DNA of 64,000 nucleotides from positions 59,941-123,940 of the forward strand of contig NZ_JAPMOU010000017.1 in NCBI RefSeq assembly GCF_028858535.1, read 5' to 3'. The first letter of the stretch is position 1, and each line of letters begins with the position of its first letter. The translations under genes and the position numbers were made by a program. This stretch comes from Spartinivicinus poritis (GTDB lineage: Bacteria; Pseudomonadota; Gammaproteobacteria; Pseudomonadales; Zooshikellaceae). Below are positions 19,205-26,804 of the stretch, piece by piece. The notes beneath the pieces were generated by a model that saw only the letters and a program-made list of their open reading frames with translations, did not search any database and was not told where the DNA came from.

Positions 19205-20601
19205 TGCTCATTCTCACTTGGCTTACGACGATGATGGTGTTTGCGATTGTGGCGACGTGGTTTTCTGGATTTTTTGTATTTGCCGCTTTGTAGCGCCTTA
19301 ACCATCTGGCGACGAACAAACTCATCAGCGACTTGGTAATCAGTCCACCACTGGCCTAATCCACCTAAATCTTCACCCGCTTGCTCTCTTAATAATAAAA
19401 AGTCGTAAGCTGCTCTAAACCTTGGGTGATTAAGGGTTTGATCTGCTTTCTTACCAAACCGTCGGGTGAGTCGATATTGTAGCTCCCAAATTTCCCGCAT
19501 AGGAATAGCAAACCGCTTGGGGATTGTGGTCCGCTGGTTTTGGTTCTCAATAGCAGTCATTGCACCTTGGTTTAATGCCGGTAGCTTTGGTACATCTTGC
19601 TCTTCAATTTGTTGAGTGTAAGCAAGTGTGGAATACCAGAGAAACACAGCATACAAAAATGCTGGGGTTAGGCTTTTACCTTGTCTGACCCGCTTATCGC
19701 TATTAACCAGGGCAGCGTGAATAAAGCGCGTATGAAAACCATCCGGTTCGACAATTGCGGCAGCAGTGGCAGGCAGCAATTGCTCTAACAAACCGTAGTC
19801 TTGTAGCAATTGAAAAGACGATGCGGCATGGCCATTTAAAAACAGTTTTAAGACTTCATCAAATAACCGGGCTGGTGGAATATTTTCCAGCAGATAGCCA
19901 AGGTTATAAATTGGCTCGGCCGTGTATTTCTCAATTGTAAAATCAAGCTTGGCCGCAAAGCGTATGGCCCGAAGCATGCGCACAGGGTCTTCCCGGTAGC
20001 GTTGTTCAGGATCACCAATCAGCCTTACCAGTCGGTTATCAATATCATCTAAACCGCCTGCATAGTCTTTGACTGCAAAATCACTTAACCGGTAGTAAAG
20101 GGCATTAATCGTAAAATCACGACGGGAGGCGTCATCTTTAATCGTGCCATATACGTTATCGCGAAGAATTTGCCCATCATCAGAATGGTGTGAATGGTTT
20201 CCGTCACCATGGCTATCTTGAGAATGATGAGCTCTAAAAGTAGCAACTTCTATCACCTCACGACCAAACTGAACATGTACCAGTTTAAATCGGCGGCCAA
20301 TGAGTCGAGAGTTTCGAAACAGAGAGCGAGCTTCTTCTGGAGTCGCATTGGTGGCTACATCAAAATCTTTAGGGTGGCCACCCACTAAAATATCGCGAAT
20401 ACAGCCGCCAACTAGGTAGGCTTGATAACCATTGCTTTCAAGCCGACGTAACACTTTAAGCGCATTTTGGCTTAACAGCTTACGAGATACCTGGTGCTGA
20501 TCGCGAGGAATAATTGTTACATCACCAACGGATGCTTGTTTTGGTTTGCCGGATAGCCGACCGAGAAAACTCTGTAGCCAGCCTAACCGCTTCTTTAGCA
20601 T
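19201..20601 (-). CDS. pcnB: Poly(A) polymerase I
   Basis: 466 aa class II nucleotidyltransferase that adds poly(A) tails to RNA and promotes decay. YLVGGCIRDILVGGHPKDFD carries the metal-binding Asp pair; RRDFTINALYY and the flexible-loop RLIGRRFKLVHVQFG follow. A His/Asp-rich insert (about 125-145) and a very basic tail (RKPRRHNRKHHHRRKP) probably bind RNA. Signature residues separate it from the CCA-adding enzyme. First gene of the pcnB-folK pair. Confidence 0.95.
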   Translation of the reverse strand: MLKKRLGWLQSFLGRLSGKPKQASVGDVTIIPRDQHQVSRKLLSQNALKVLRRLESNGYQAYLVGGCIRDILVGGHPKDFDVATNATPEEARSLFRNSRLIGRRFKLVHVQFGREVIEVATFRAHHSQDSHGDGNHSHHSDDGQILRDNVYGTIKDDASRRDFTINALYYRLSDFAVKDYAGGLDDIDNRLVRLIGDPEQRYREDPVRMLRAIRFAAKLDFTIEKYTAEPIYNLGYLLENIPPARLFDEVLKLFLNGHAASSFQLLQDYGLLEQLLPATAAAIVEPDGFHTRFIHAALVNSDKRVRQGKSLTPAFLYAVFLWYSTLAYTQQIEEQDVPKLPALNQGAMTAIENQNQRTTIPKRFAIPMREIWELQYRLTRRFGKKADQTLNHPRFRAAYDFLLLREQAGEDLGGLGQWWTDYQVADEFVRRQMVKALQSGKYKKSRKPRRHNRKHHHRRKPSENEQ

Positions 20602-20872
20602 AGTAATAATCGAAACTTAGCTATATCAATCATAGTTCTACTAGAGCCCATAGGCCCTAAACCAGTTACAGGGCCTTAGTATCAATGATGGGGCCCTGAA
20701 AGAGCTGGCTATAATAATCACTGCTAAGCATAGATGCCAGTCTGGATATTTCATCAGCTCGCAGAAATATATGATTGAAGTAAAGAGCAATTGATATAAG
20801 GGGTGGTTTAAATAAGGGGGCAAAAGGCAAGCGACTTGGTTTTATAGTGTTGTTTTAGAAAAGTTAGAAAGC
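20602..20872. other. Leader and promoter region of pcnB
   Basis: No gene. Three copies of GGCCCT/AGGGCC occur at 20653, 20670 and 20692 and can pair in alternative ways in the pcnB leader on the minus strand. Confidence 0.35.
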
Positions 20873-20894
20873 AAAAAGGAGGGCTAACCCTCCT
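20873..20894 (-). terminator. crcZ terminator
   Basis: Minus strand AGGAGGG-TTAG-CCCTCCT (perfect 7 bp) followed by four Ts. Confidence 0.85.
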
Positions 20895-21233
20895 AACGAA
20901 ATGTTGCTTTGGTAATATTATTTTTATTATATGCTTGGATGGAGAGTCGGTTATATAACCTACTCAGGAACCAAATTCGGGTCCGTAACCAACAAACGGA
21001 TTCCTTTGGAAGCTGGGTGTGACAGTGCTGAGTGTACACAGTGTGTGCTCAGTAAATAAGCTCGCCCGTTTTAGGTTCTTGACTTACTTACCTGCTTTCT
21101 AACGAAAGCCACTCATGTTGGCCACTAAAAAGGCCCCTCTCCAAAAAAATCAATTTGTCGACTCCAGTTATTATTTTTATTGGCGGAGTAATCGTTATTC
21201 TTATTATTAGTAAGCATTCTTATTATTGTTGTA
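20873..21233 (-). ncRNA. crcZ: CrcZ, Hfq/Crc-titrating sRNA
   Basis: About 360 nt in the cbrB-pcnB gap, the exact Pseudomonas position of crcZ. Near the 5' end the minus strand has three A-rich runs of the AAnAAnAA type that Hfq/Crc binds (plus-strand 21217-21231, 21195-21209, 21170-21182), e.g. ACAACAATAATAAGAA. It starts from a sigma54 promoter below a CbrB-type operator and ends at a terminator. Family role: released under carbon limitation through CbrAB, it sequesters Hfq/Crc and relieves catabolite repression. Sequence identity to known CrcZ was not computed; the call rests on locus, promoter, motifs and length. Confidence 0.85.
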
Positions 21234-21243
21234 AGCAATAAAT

Positions 21244-21259
21244 AGCATTTGCTGTGCCA
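21244..21259 (-). promoter_or_regulatory. Sigma54 promoter of crcZ
   Basis: Minus strand TGGCACAGCAAATGCT: the GG of the -24 and the GC of the -12 elements have the exact required spacing. The predicted start is 21233-21232, just before the first A-rich Hfq motif. Confidence 0.82.
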
Positions 21260-21342
21260 AAAAAAAAATTATCTTTAAAATCAAATGCTTATAAACAGGG
21301 GTGATAAAAGCCGCACTTTTATACGTATAAATACGTAAAAAG

Positions 21343-21402
21343 TGTTACCTGATCTGAGGTGATTTCACTGCATAGTGTTACTGTCTTACCGTTACGGTAA
21401 CA
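21343..21402. promoter_or_regulatory. CbrB-type enhancer (TGTTAC/GTAACA sites)
   Basis: TGTTAC at 21343 and 21376 and the inverted GTAACA at 21397. The last two form a dyad with 15 bases between them; I recall CbrB sites as TGTTAC-N14-GTAACA, so spacing is one base longer here. Centred about 155 bases upstream of the crcZ start, typical for a sigma54 enhancer. Confidence 0.7.
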
Positions 21403-21474
21403 CTTTGGCCTAATAGATAAACTTATTATTACTTTTATAGGTTAAAATATAGACGACTTTCCAGAGTGGTGTGG

Positions 21475-21499
21475 AAAAAATTTGCCACAGGGTGGCAAA
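21475..21499. terminator. cbrB terminator (bidirectional shape)
   Basis: TTTGCCAC/GTGGCAAA (8 bp, 3-base loop) flanked by A-runs on one side and T-runs on the other. It lies about 55 bases after the cbrB stop on the minus strand. Confidence 0.75.
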
Positions 21500-21552
21500 A
21501 ATTGTGGGGAAAACGGTGGCAAATATTGCTACTAACGGTAGGTTCGTGCTTA

Positions 21553-22938
21553 TTAGCTGTTAGTTGCTTTTTGACGAGGAATGCCTAGGCGCTGGCGGCG
21601 TTCCCACAGGCACTTACGACTGATACCCAGTTTTTGAGCCAACTCTGTTTCTGTCATTCGCTCTTGGTTCTCTAGCACGAAGCTTTGGAAGTAATCTTCT
21701 AAAGTAAGCTCTTTACTATCTTCTGCTTTTTGTGGCTCAGTGCTTTGGGGGGAGGGAGAAGTATTTAGATCGATGCCTAACAGGTCGGTAGTAATCAAGC
21801 AGTGGTCGGCCAAGATTACTGATCTTTCAATAGCATTTTCCAGTTCGCGCACATTACCTGGCCAGCTGTACTGCTGAATGGCATAAAGGCTATCAGGTGA
21901 GAATTGATGAGGCTCTTTGCCCATTTTCTCGCAGATTCTATTCAGAAAATACTTTGCCAAATCAATGACATCAGATCCCCGCTCTCTTAAAGGGGGTAAA
22001 TTAAGCTGAATAACATTTAATCGGTAGTAGAGGTCTTCACGAAACTCGCCAGATTGGGCTAGTTGCTTGAGTTGGCGGTGGGTAGCTGCCACCAACCTGA
22101 CATTGACTTTTTGCGATTGCACAGAGCCAACCCGGCGAATTTCCCCTTCTTGTAGCACCCTTAATAGCCTGGCTTGCGCCTCTAACGGTAGCTCGCCAAT
22201 TTCATCCAGAAACAGTGTGCCTCCGTCAGCTGCCTCAACCAGCCCATGACGCGCAGCAGTAGCACCAGTAAAGGCGCCTTTCTCATGGCCAAACAGCTCA
22301 GACTCAATCAATGTTTCAGGGATAGCAGCACAGTTAACTGAAACCATGGGTTTATCTGCCCGTTGGCTGTTTTCATGAATAGCCCTGGCCACTAATTCTT
22401 TGCCTGTACCTGACTCACCCAGAATCAGCACAGTAGAGTCGGTAGGAGCAACTTTGCTGACTCGCTTAAACAGGGTTTGCATTGTTTCGCACTTGCCAAC
22501 AATGCCGCTGTTATGAGGTTCGTTTTCTTCAGAATGGTCAGTTGTGGTAGAGGAGGCTGGGGGCTGTTGGTTGCTTGAAGTTTTGGGGTGTTTGGCAAGG
22601 ATATTCTTGATAGTGTTGAGCAACTCATCGTTATCAAAAGGTTTGGCAATATAATCCACCGCGCCAAGCTTCATGGTATCAACTGCTGATCGCAAGCTGG
22701 CATAGCTGGTCATAATCAGCACGGGGGTGTTGCCTGATATATTAATGATGTCGGTACCAGGAGCGCCTGGCAGTCTCAGGTCAGAAATAATTAAATCAAA
22801 GTCGCTGGATAAGTCGTACTGGCTGCTGGCATCGTCTACAGATGACGCCTCGCTAACAGTGTATTTATTCCGCTCAAGCAGTCGACCGAGGGCTGCCCGA
22901 ATCACTGACTCATCTTCAACAACTAAGATATGCTTCAT
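21553..22938 (-). CDS. cbrB: CbrB, sigma54-dependent response regulator
   Basis: 461 aa from MKHILVVEDE. Receiver domain 1-120 (phospho-acceptor Asp in LIISDLRLPG, Lys in DYIAKPFDND), AAA+ domain with GESGTGKE (Walker A) and EKGAFTGA, the loop that contacts sigma54, and a C-terminal Fis-type helix-turn-helix (ETELAQKLGISRKCLWERRQ). Family role: activates crcZ and catabolic genes in response to C:N balance. I start at the ATG at 22938 because the receiver begins there; an upstream in-frame Met adds 17 unconserved residues. It lies 82 bases after cbrA in one operon. Confidence 0.95.
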   Translation of the reverse strand: MKHILVVEDESVIRAALGRLLERNKYTVSEASSVDDASSQYDLSSDFDLIISDLRLPGAPGTDIINISGNTPVLIMTSYASLRSAVDTMKLGAVDYIAKPFDNDELLNTIKNILAKHPKTSSNQQPPASSTTTDHSEENEPHNSGIVGKCETMQTLFKRVSKVAPTDSTVLILGESGTGKELVARAIHENSQRADKPMVSVNCAAIPETLIESELFGHEKGAFTGATAARHGLVEAADGGTLFLDEIGELPLEAQARLLRVLQEGEIRRVGSVQSQKVNVRLVAATHRQLKQLAQSGEFREDLYYRLNVIQLNLPPLRERGSDVIDLAKYFLNRICEKMGKEPHQFSPDSLYAIQQYSWPGNVRELENAIERSVILADHCLITTDLLGIDLNTSPSPQSTEPQKAEDSKELTLEDYFQSFVLENQERMTETELAQKLGISRKCLWERRQRLGIPRQKATNS

Positions 22939-23020
22939 AGTTACGACCTGAACCTGGACTAATTGGTAATTCTCTGCTGTCTCTCCCACTAACTATAAAC
23001 TTGTTTGATTTTTTTTGTTG

Positions 23021-25957
23021 TTACGCTGTTACTAGTGGTAACGACACAGTTACTTTTGTACCCGAATTTTGCTTCAGGTCAAGTGGGCTTTCAATACTTA
23101 TCTGGCCTGAGTGGTCTTCAATAATGTTATAAACCAGGGCTAGGCCAAGCCCCGTGCCTTTTCCAGGGTCTTTGGTAGTAAAGAAAGGTTCAAATAATTT
23201 GTTTTGAATTGGCTTGGGAATGCCGCAACCTTGATCGGCTACTGCAACTTTTAATAGTGAGCCGCAAGCTACGGTTGTTACTTTAATTTGGCTTTTTGCA
23301 GGGGAAGCATCACTGGCATTGCGTAGCAGATTGATGAATACCTGCATCAAGCGTTGTTCGTCTCCCATTACGGCTGCTGAATCGCTGCACTCATTAAGAA
23401 AAACGAGCTGCTTTTGCTTATCAGCCAGTTGGAGCAGCTGAATGGCTTTTTCTATCAGCGGTTTAATAACTACTCGGGTATATTGATTAGTGGGTTGATG
23501 CTGGCTGCCTTGATGAGCAAAGCTAACCAGGGTTTGCACAATTCGGGTAATGCGCTGGGTTTGTTCAAGAATTTGTTCGGCAAACTGTTTGGTGCTGTCT
23601 TCCTGAGATTCAGATTTTAACTCTTGAGCCAGGCAGGCAATACCAGTTACTGGGTTACCAATCTCATGGGCTACCCCAGCTGCCAGCTGACCAATAGAAG
23701 CAAGTCGCTCGGTATGGACCAGCTTGTTTTCCAGTAGCTGGGTGTCTGTCGCATCATCCAGCAGAATGACCAGCCCCTCGTCATCAGTGAAAGGGGCACC
23801 GATGGCAGCTTTATGTAAGCTGAGCCAGCGGGGTTCACCATCAACGATTATTTTTTCTTTGCTGAGGTGATTGCGGGCCGGGTTGGTAGCAAAGCGATTG
23901 AATAGGGATTTCCAAGGTTCGGGTATGTCTTCAAACCGTGAGCCCACCACTTTGCTGGAGCCAATTCCAGTAATAGCTGCCATTGCCCGATTCCACATCA
24001 ATACTTCAGAGTCTTTGCCAATTGAGCAAACGCCCAGCGGCAAGTTTTCCAGGGTGTGGCGATGGAATCGGCGCAAGTTGTTCAGCTCGGCAGCCAAGCC
24101 AGTAAGCTGCGACTGATAAGCTTCAAACCGGCCTTCGATAAAGTTGATGTCTTCCGTTACATACACATCAGCCTGCAGTTTATAGGGGAGAAAGCTATCC
24201 ACAATGTCTTTTGCGACAGCAGGCCCCATCAGCCCAGATAAGTTAGCCTCAATACGATCTCTTAAACGGCGTAAAGCATAGGGGCGGCTTTCATCCATTG
24301 CTAGATTAAGGTCTTGCAGTGCTTGGCTGACTTCTCGTTGGGCTGCTCTACTACCGAGGATTTTACCTAGTTGTTCTTGGAACTCGGCAGGGCTTTGAGC
24401 AGCGAGCATCCAGCGATGGGGGCGACTGACATTATCCACACTACACGCATTAGCAGCACCGACTTCCTCTTCTGAAATGGGGGTGAGCAGGGAAACTAAG
24501 ACAAAGGTAAGTGTGTTGGCCGATAGTGATGCAATAGTAGCAATATGCCAGCTGTTCTCATCCAGTGGTAGGGTCAGGTTAATAATAGGGAAGGTAATGA
24601 ATTCAATATCAAAAAACAGCGGCAGCATTAATGTGAGAAACCAAACAATCGCCCCTACGATCAAACCAGTGATAAATCCTTGTCGATTGGCCGCTGGCCA
24701 ATAAAGCACACTTAAAATGCCAGGCAAAAACTGCAAAGTGCCTACAAATGCAGCTATCCCCAAATTAGACAAATCTTGCTTGGCCCCCAGCAGCCAGTAA
24801 AAGCCGTAGCTGGCTGTAATGATCAGCAAGGTTAGTAAACGGCGAGTCCACAGTAGCCACTTATATATGTCTACTTTACTGGACGGCTGATAGCTGAGTA
24901 ACACCACGTGGTTGAGCAGCATACCTGACAGTGCCAATGTGGCTACGATGGTGACGCCGCTGGCAGCAGACAGGCCACCAATAAAAATTAAGCCAACTAG
25001 CAAGGGGCTTTCACTGGTTAAGCTGGCTCCAAGAATAAAGTATTCAGGGGTGGTGGGGTTATTAAGCTTAAGCCCTGCCCAGAGGATGGGAGGAATGGCC
25101 AGACTAAATAACAGTAAGTAAAGTGGTAATCCCCAGCTGGCAGTATAAAGCGCTTTTGGACTAGGGTTTTCAATAAACCCCATGTGAAACATGTGGGGCA
25201 TGACCATTGCCGCAGCAAAGAAAATCAGCAATAACGTGCGCCATGGGCCTTCTTGCAGCGGGGTATGCAAAGCTGTTAATGCTTCGGCATTGCTGGCTAG
25301 CCACTGATCTAAGTCACCAGGTCCATTGAAAACAAACCACAGGGCAAAAATACCTGCCACCCCCATGGCTATTAGTTTAATTACCGAGTCAAAGGCGATG
25401 GCCATTACCAGCCCGGTATGTCTGTCACGGCTGGAAATATGGCGAGTACCGAACAACACGGTAAACAATGTGATTAAGCCGCAAAAGCCTAGGGCTAATT
25501 CCTCTGGCTGACCGTGTTGGCTGAGAATATCCGCTGAATCGGCTACTGCCTGTATTTGTAATGCAATCAGTGGCAGCATTGCCAGCAGCATAAAACCTGT
25601 AGTTAAGGTGCCTGCCCAGCTGCTACGAAAACGAAACGCAAATAAATCGGCCAAAGAGCCTAGTTGATAAGTGCGGGTGAGCTTAAGAATGGGGGCTAAT
25701 AAAACTGGAGCCAGCAAGTAAGCGCCACAAATCCCCAGAAAATAGGCTAAAAATAAAAAGCCATATTGGTGGACCAAACCTGTCGTACCATAAAATGCCC
25801 AAGCGCTGGCATAAACCCCAAGCGATAATACATAAGTAACTGGATGACTTACCAGTGTGCGTTTAATAACACCTTTTTCCGCACAGTAGGCAATGATAAA
25901 TAGCAGGGCAAGATAACCGGCACTAATAATAAACAGGTGGCCAAGCTCAAAGTTCAT
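23021..25957 (-). CDS. cbrA: CbrA, transporter-fused sensor histidine kinase
   Basis: 978 aa. About 13 membrane helices of the sodium:solute symporter type (about 1-500), a STAC-like cytoplasmic linker, a PAS domain (MAAITGIGSSKVVGSRFEDI), then HisKA with phospho-His near 761 (VAHEIGNPVTGIACLAQEL) and HATPase (DQGCGIPKPIQNKLFEPF, GTGLGLALVYNII). In Pseudomonas the transporter domain takes up histidine while the kinase controls CbrB. The start at 25957 (MNFELGHL) overlaps the end of cbrX by 11 bases, so translation is coupled. Confidence 0.95.
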   Translation of the reverse strand: MNFELGHLFIISAGYLALLFIIAYCAEKGVIKRTLVSHPVTYVLSLGVYASAWAFYGTTGLVHQYGFLFLAYFLGICGAYLLAPVLLAPILKLTRTYQLGSLADLFAFRFRSSWAGTLTTGFMLLAMLPLIALQIQAVADSADILSQHGQPEELALGFCGLITLFTVLFGTRHISSRDRHTGLVMAIAFDSVIKLIAMGVAGIFALWFVFNGPGDLDQWLASNAEALTALHTPLQEGPWRTLLLIFFAAAMVMPHMFHMGFIENPSPKALYTASWGLPLYLLLFSLAIPPILWAGLKLNNPTTPEYFILGASLTSESPLLVGLIFIGGLSAASGVTIVATLALSGMLLNHVVLLSYQPSSKVDIYKWLLWTRRLLTLLIITASYGFYWLLGAKQDLSNLGIAAFVGTLQFLPGILSVLYWPAANRQGFITGLIVGAIVWFLTLMLPLFFDIEFITFPIINLTLPLDENSWHIATIASLSANTLTFVLVSLLTPISEEEVGAANACSVDNVSRPHRWMLAAQSPAEFQEQLGKILGSRAAQREVSQALQDLNLAMDESRPYALRRLRDRIEANLSGLMGPAVAKDIVDSFLPYKLQADVYVTEDINFIEGRFEAYQSQLTGLAAELNNLRRFHRHTLENLPLGVCSIGKDSEVLMWNRAMAAITGIGSSKVVGSRFEDIPEPWKSLFNRFATNPARNHLSKEKIIVDGEPRWLSLHKAAIGAPFTDDEGLVILLDDATDTQLLENKLVHTERLASIGQLAAGVAHEIGNPVTGIACLAQELKSESQEDSTKQFAEQILEQTQRITRIVQTLVSFAHQGSQHQPTNQYTRVVIKPLIEKAIQLLQLADKQKQLVFLNECSDSAAVMGDEQRLMQVFINLLRNASDASPAKSQIKVTTVACGSLLKVAVADQGCGIPKPIQNKLFEPFFTTKDPGKGTGLGLALVYNIIEDHSGQISIESPLDLKQNSGTKVTVSLPLVTA

Positions 25958-26123
25958 CAGACCCCCGCTGTGTTTGCAGTAAAAAACCAACCACAATCAA
26001 AATCAGCCATAACAAATAGGGCCGATACCATTGAGTAGTTGATTCAATCCACCAATCCATAATGGCGGGTGAAAACAGGTAAATGCCTACCACCAAAAGC
26101 AAAACCAGTCGGTAAATATACAT
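25947..26123 (-). CDS. cbrX: CbrX, small membrane protein coupled to cbrA
   Basis: 58 aa, beginning MYIYRLVLLLVVGIYLF and ending QRGSDEL. Two hydrophobic segments (about 4-20 and 36-50) flank a Trp-rich loop (MDWWIESTTQWYRPY). It ends 11 bases inside cbrA (ATGAACTTTGA), the overlap arrangement described for cbrX upstream of cbrA in Pseudomonas. Its known role there is to set cbrA translation by coupling; a protein function is not established. AGG lies about 9 bases before the ATG. Position and overlap make this convincing despite its size. Confidence 0.8.
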   Translation of the reverse strand: MYIYRLVLLLVVGIYLFSPAIMDWWIESTTQWYRPYLLWLILIVVGFLLQTQRGSDEL

Positions 26124-26248
26124 ACCCGTAACCTGCTGTAGATATTTGGTTCATAGTAAAGCAGAAGCTGGGGTGGGGGAAGGTCTTAACTTTTTGGCTA
26201 TTGTGGGTTGTAGGGGGCTGGTGTGCTTTGGTGCTTGATATTGAGCAA

Positions 26249-26313
26249 CAGGATATTCTTCCACCGCTCTTGAAGAGCCTTACATGGCCCTCAAGAGCTA
26301 AAATGATATCCTG
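26249..26313. repeat. Nested inverted repeat between cbrX and the Rhs immunity gene
   Basis: Outer arms CAGGATAT/ATATCCTG (26249-26256, 26306-26313) enclose inner arms GCTCTTGA/TCAAGAGC (26266-26273, 26291-26298). No T-run follows, so it is not a classic terminator. It sits at the left edge of the accessory segment. Confidence 0.55.
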
Positions 26314-26402
26314 TCATAGCTACAGAAAACCCTGTTACTCTATATTTTTGGATAGCTTGCTAATATAAGGAATAAACCCTATAAGCTATTAAAAGCTTAA
26401 AT

Positions 26403-26789
26403 TTATTGAAGCTCATTTAGCAAATCAACTAGCATATCCTTAGCTATTGAGTTATTAGTTTTTTCAATTTTTTCTTTGATAAAGTCTTTTGTATTAGGAT
26501 AAGAAAGGTTAGCCAATATACTAAGTAATATATCAAAGTAAGCTATTTCTACATCACTCCAGCTTTCAACAACCCAGTTAAAGACCTTTTCCGATTTTTT
26601 TGAGTCTAGCTGTTGGTAGTTATCAGATAAGCAAAAAATCAGATCTAATAGAAGTTCTGCATATTTAGTACTTGATAGCTCTTCTTTATCTGTAATAGAC
26701 AAAAGGTTATCTATAAATATATTAATTTCATCTCCATTAAGTATTGTTGGTGAGTTTTCAAAGCAACTTTTGATTTCGTCTAACTTCAT
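26403..26789 (-). CDS. Probable immunity protein for the Rhs toxin
   Basis: 128 aa, acidic and Leu/Ile-rich, apparently all-helical (for example NIFIDNLLSI, YAELLLDLIFCLSD, FDILLSILANL). No family recognised. It is 15 bases after the toxin-bearing Rhs gene on the same strand and is distinctly AT-rich compared with the conserved neighbours, both usual for immunity genes exchanged with toxin tips. Function is inferred from position only. Confidence 0.6.
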   Translation of the reverse strand: MKLDEIKSCFENSPTILNGDEINIFIDNLLSITDKEELSSTKYAELLLDLIFCLSDNYQQLDSKKSEKVFNWVVESWSDVEIAYFDILLSILANLSYPNTKDFIKEKIEKTNNSIAKDMLVDLLNELQ

Positions 26790-26804
26790 ATGCGCAATTA
26801 CTCT

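Noticed and set aside
20930..21150. Possible 6S RNA, because the ends GGAGAG and CTCTCC can pair over about 200 bases
   Set aside because: The stretch lies wholly inside a transcript with a sigma54 promoter, Hfq-type A-rich motifs and terminator in the crcZ position; CrcZ explains all of it.
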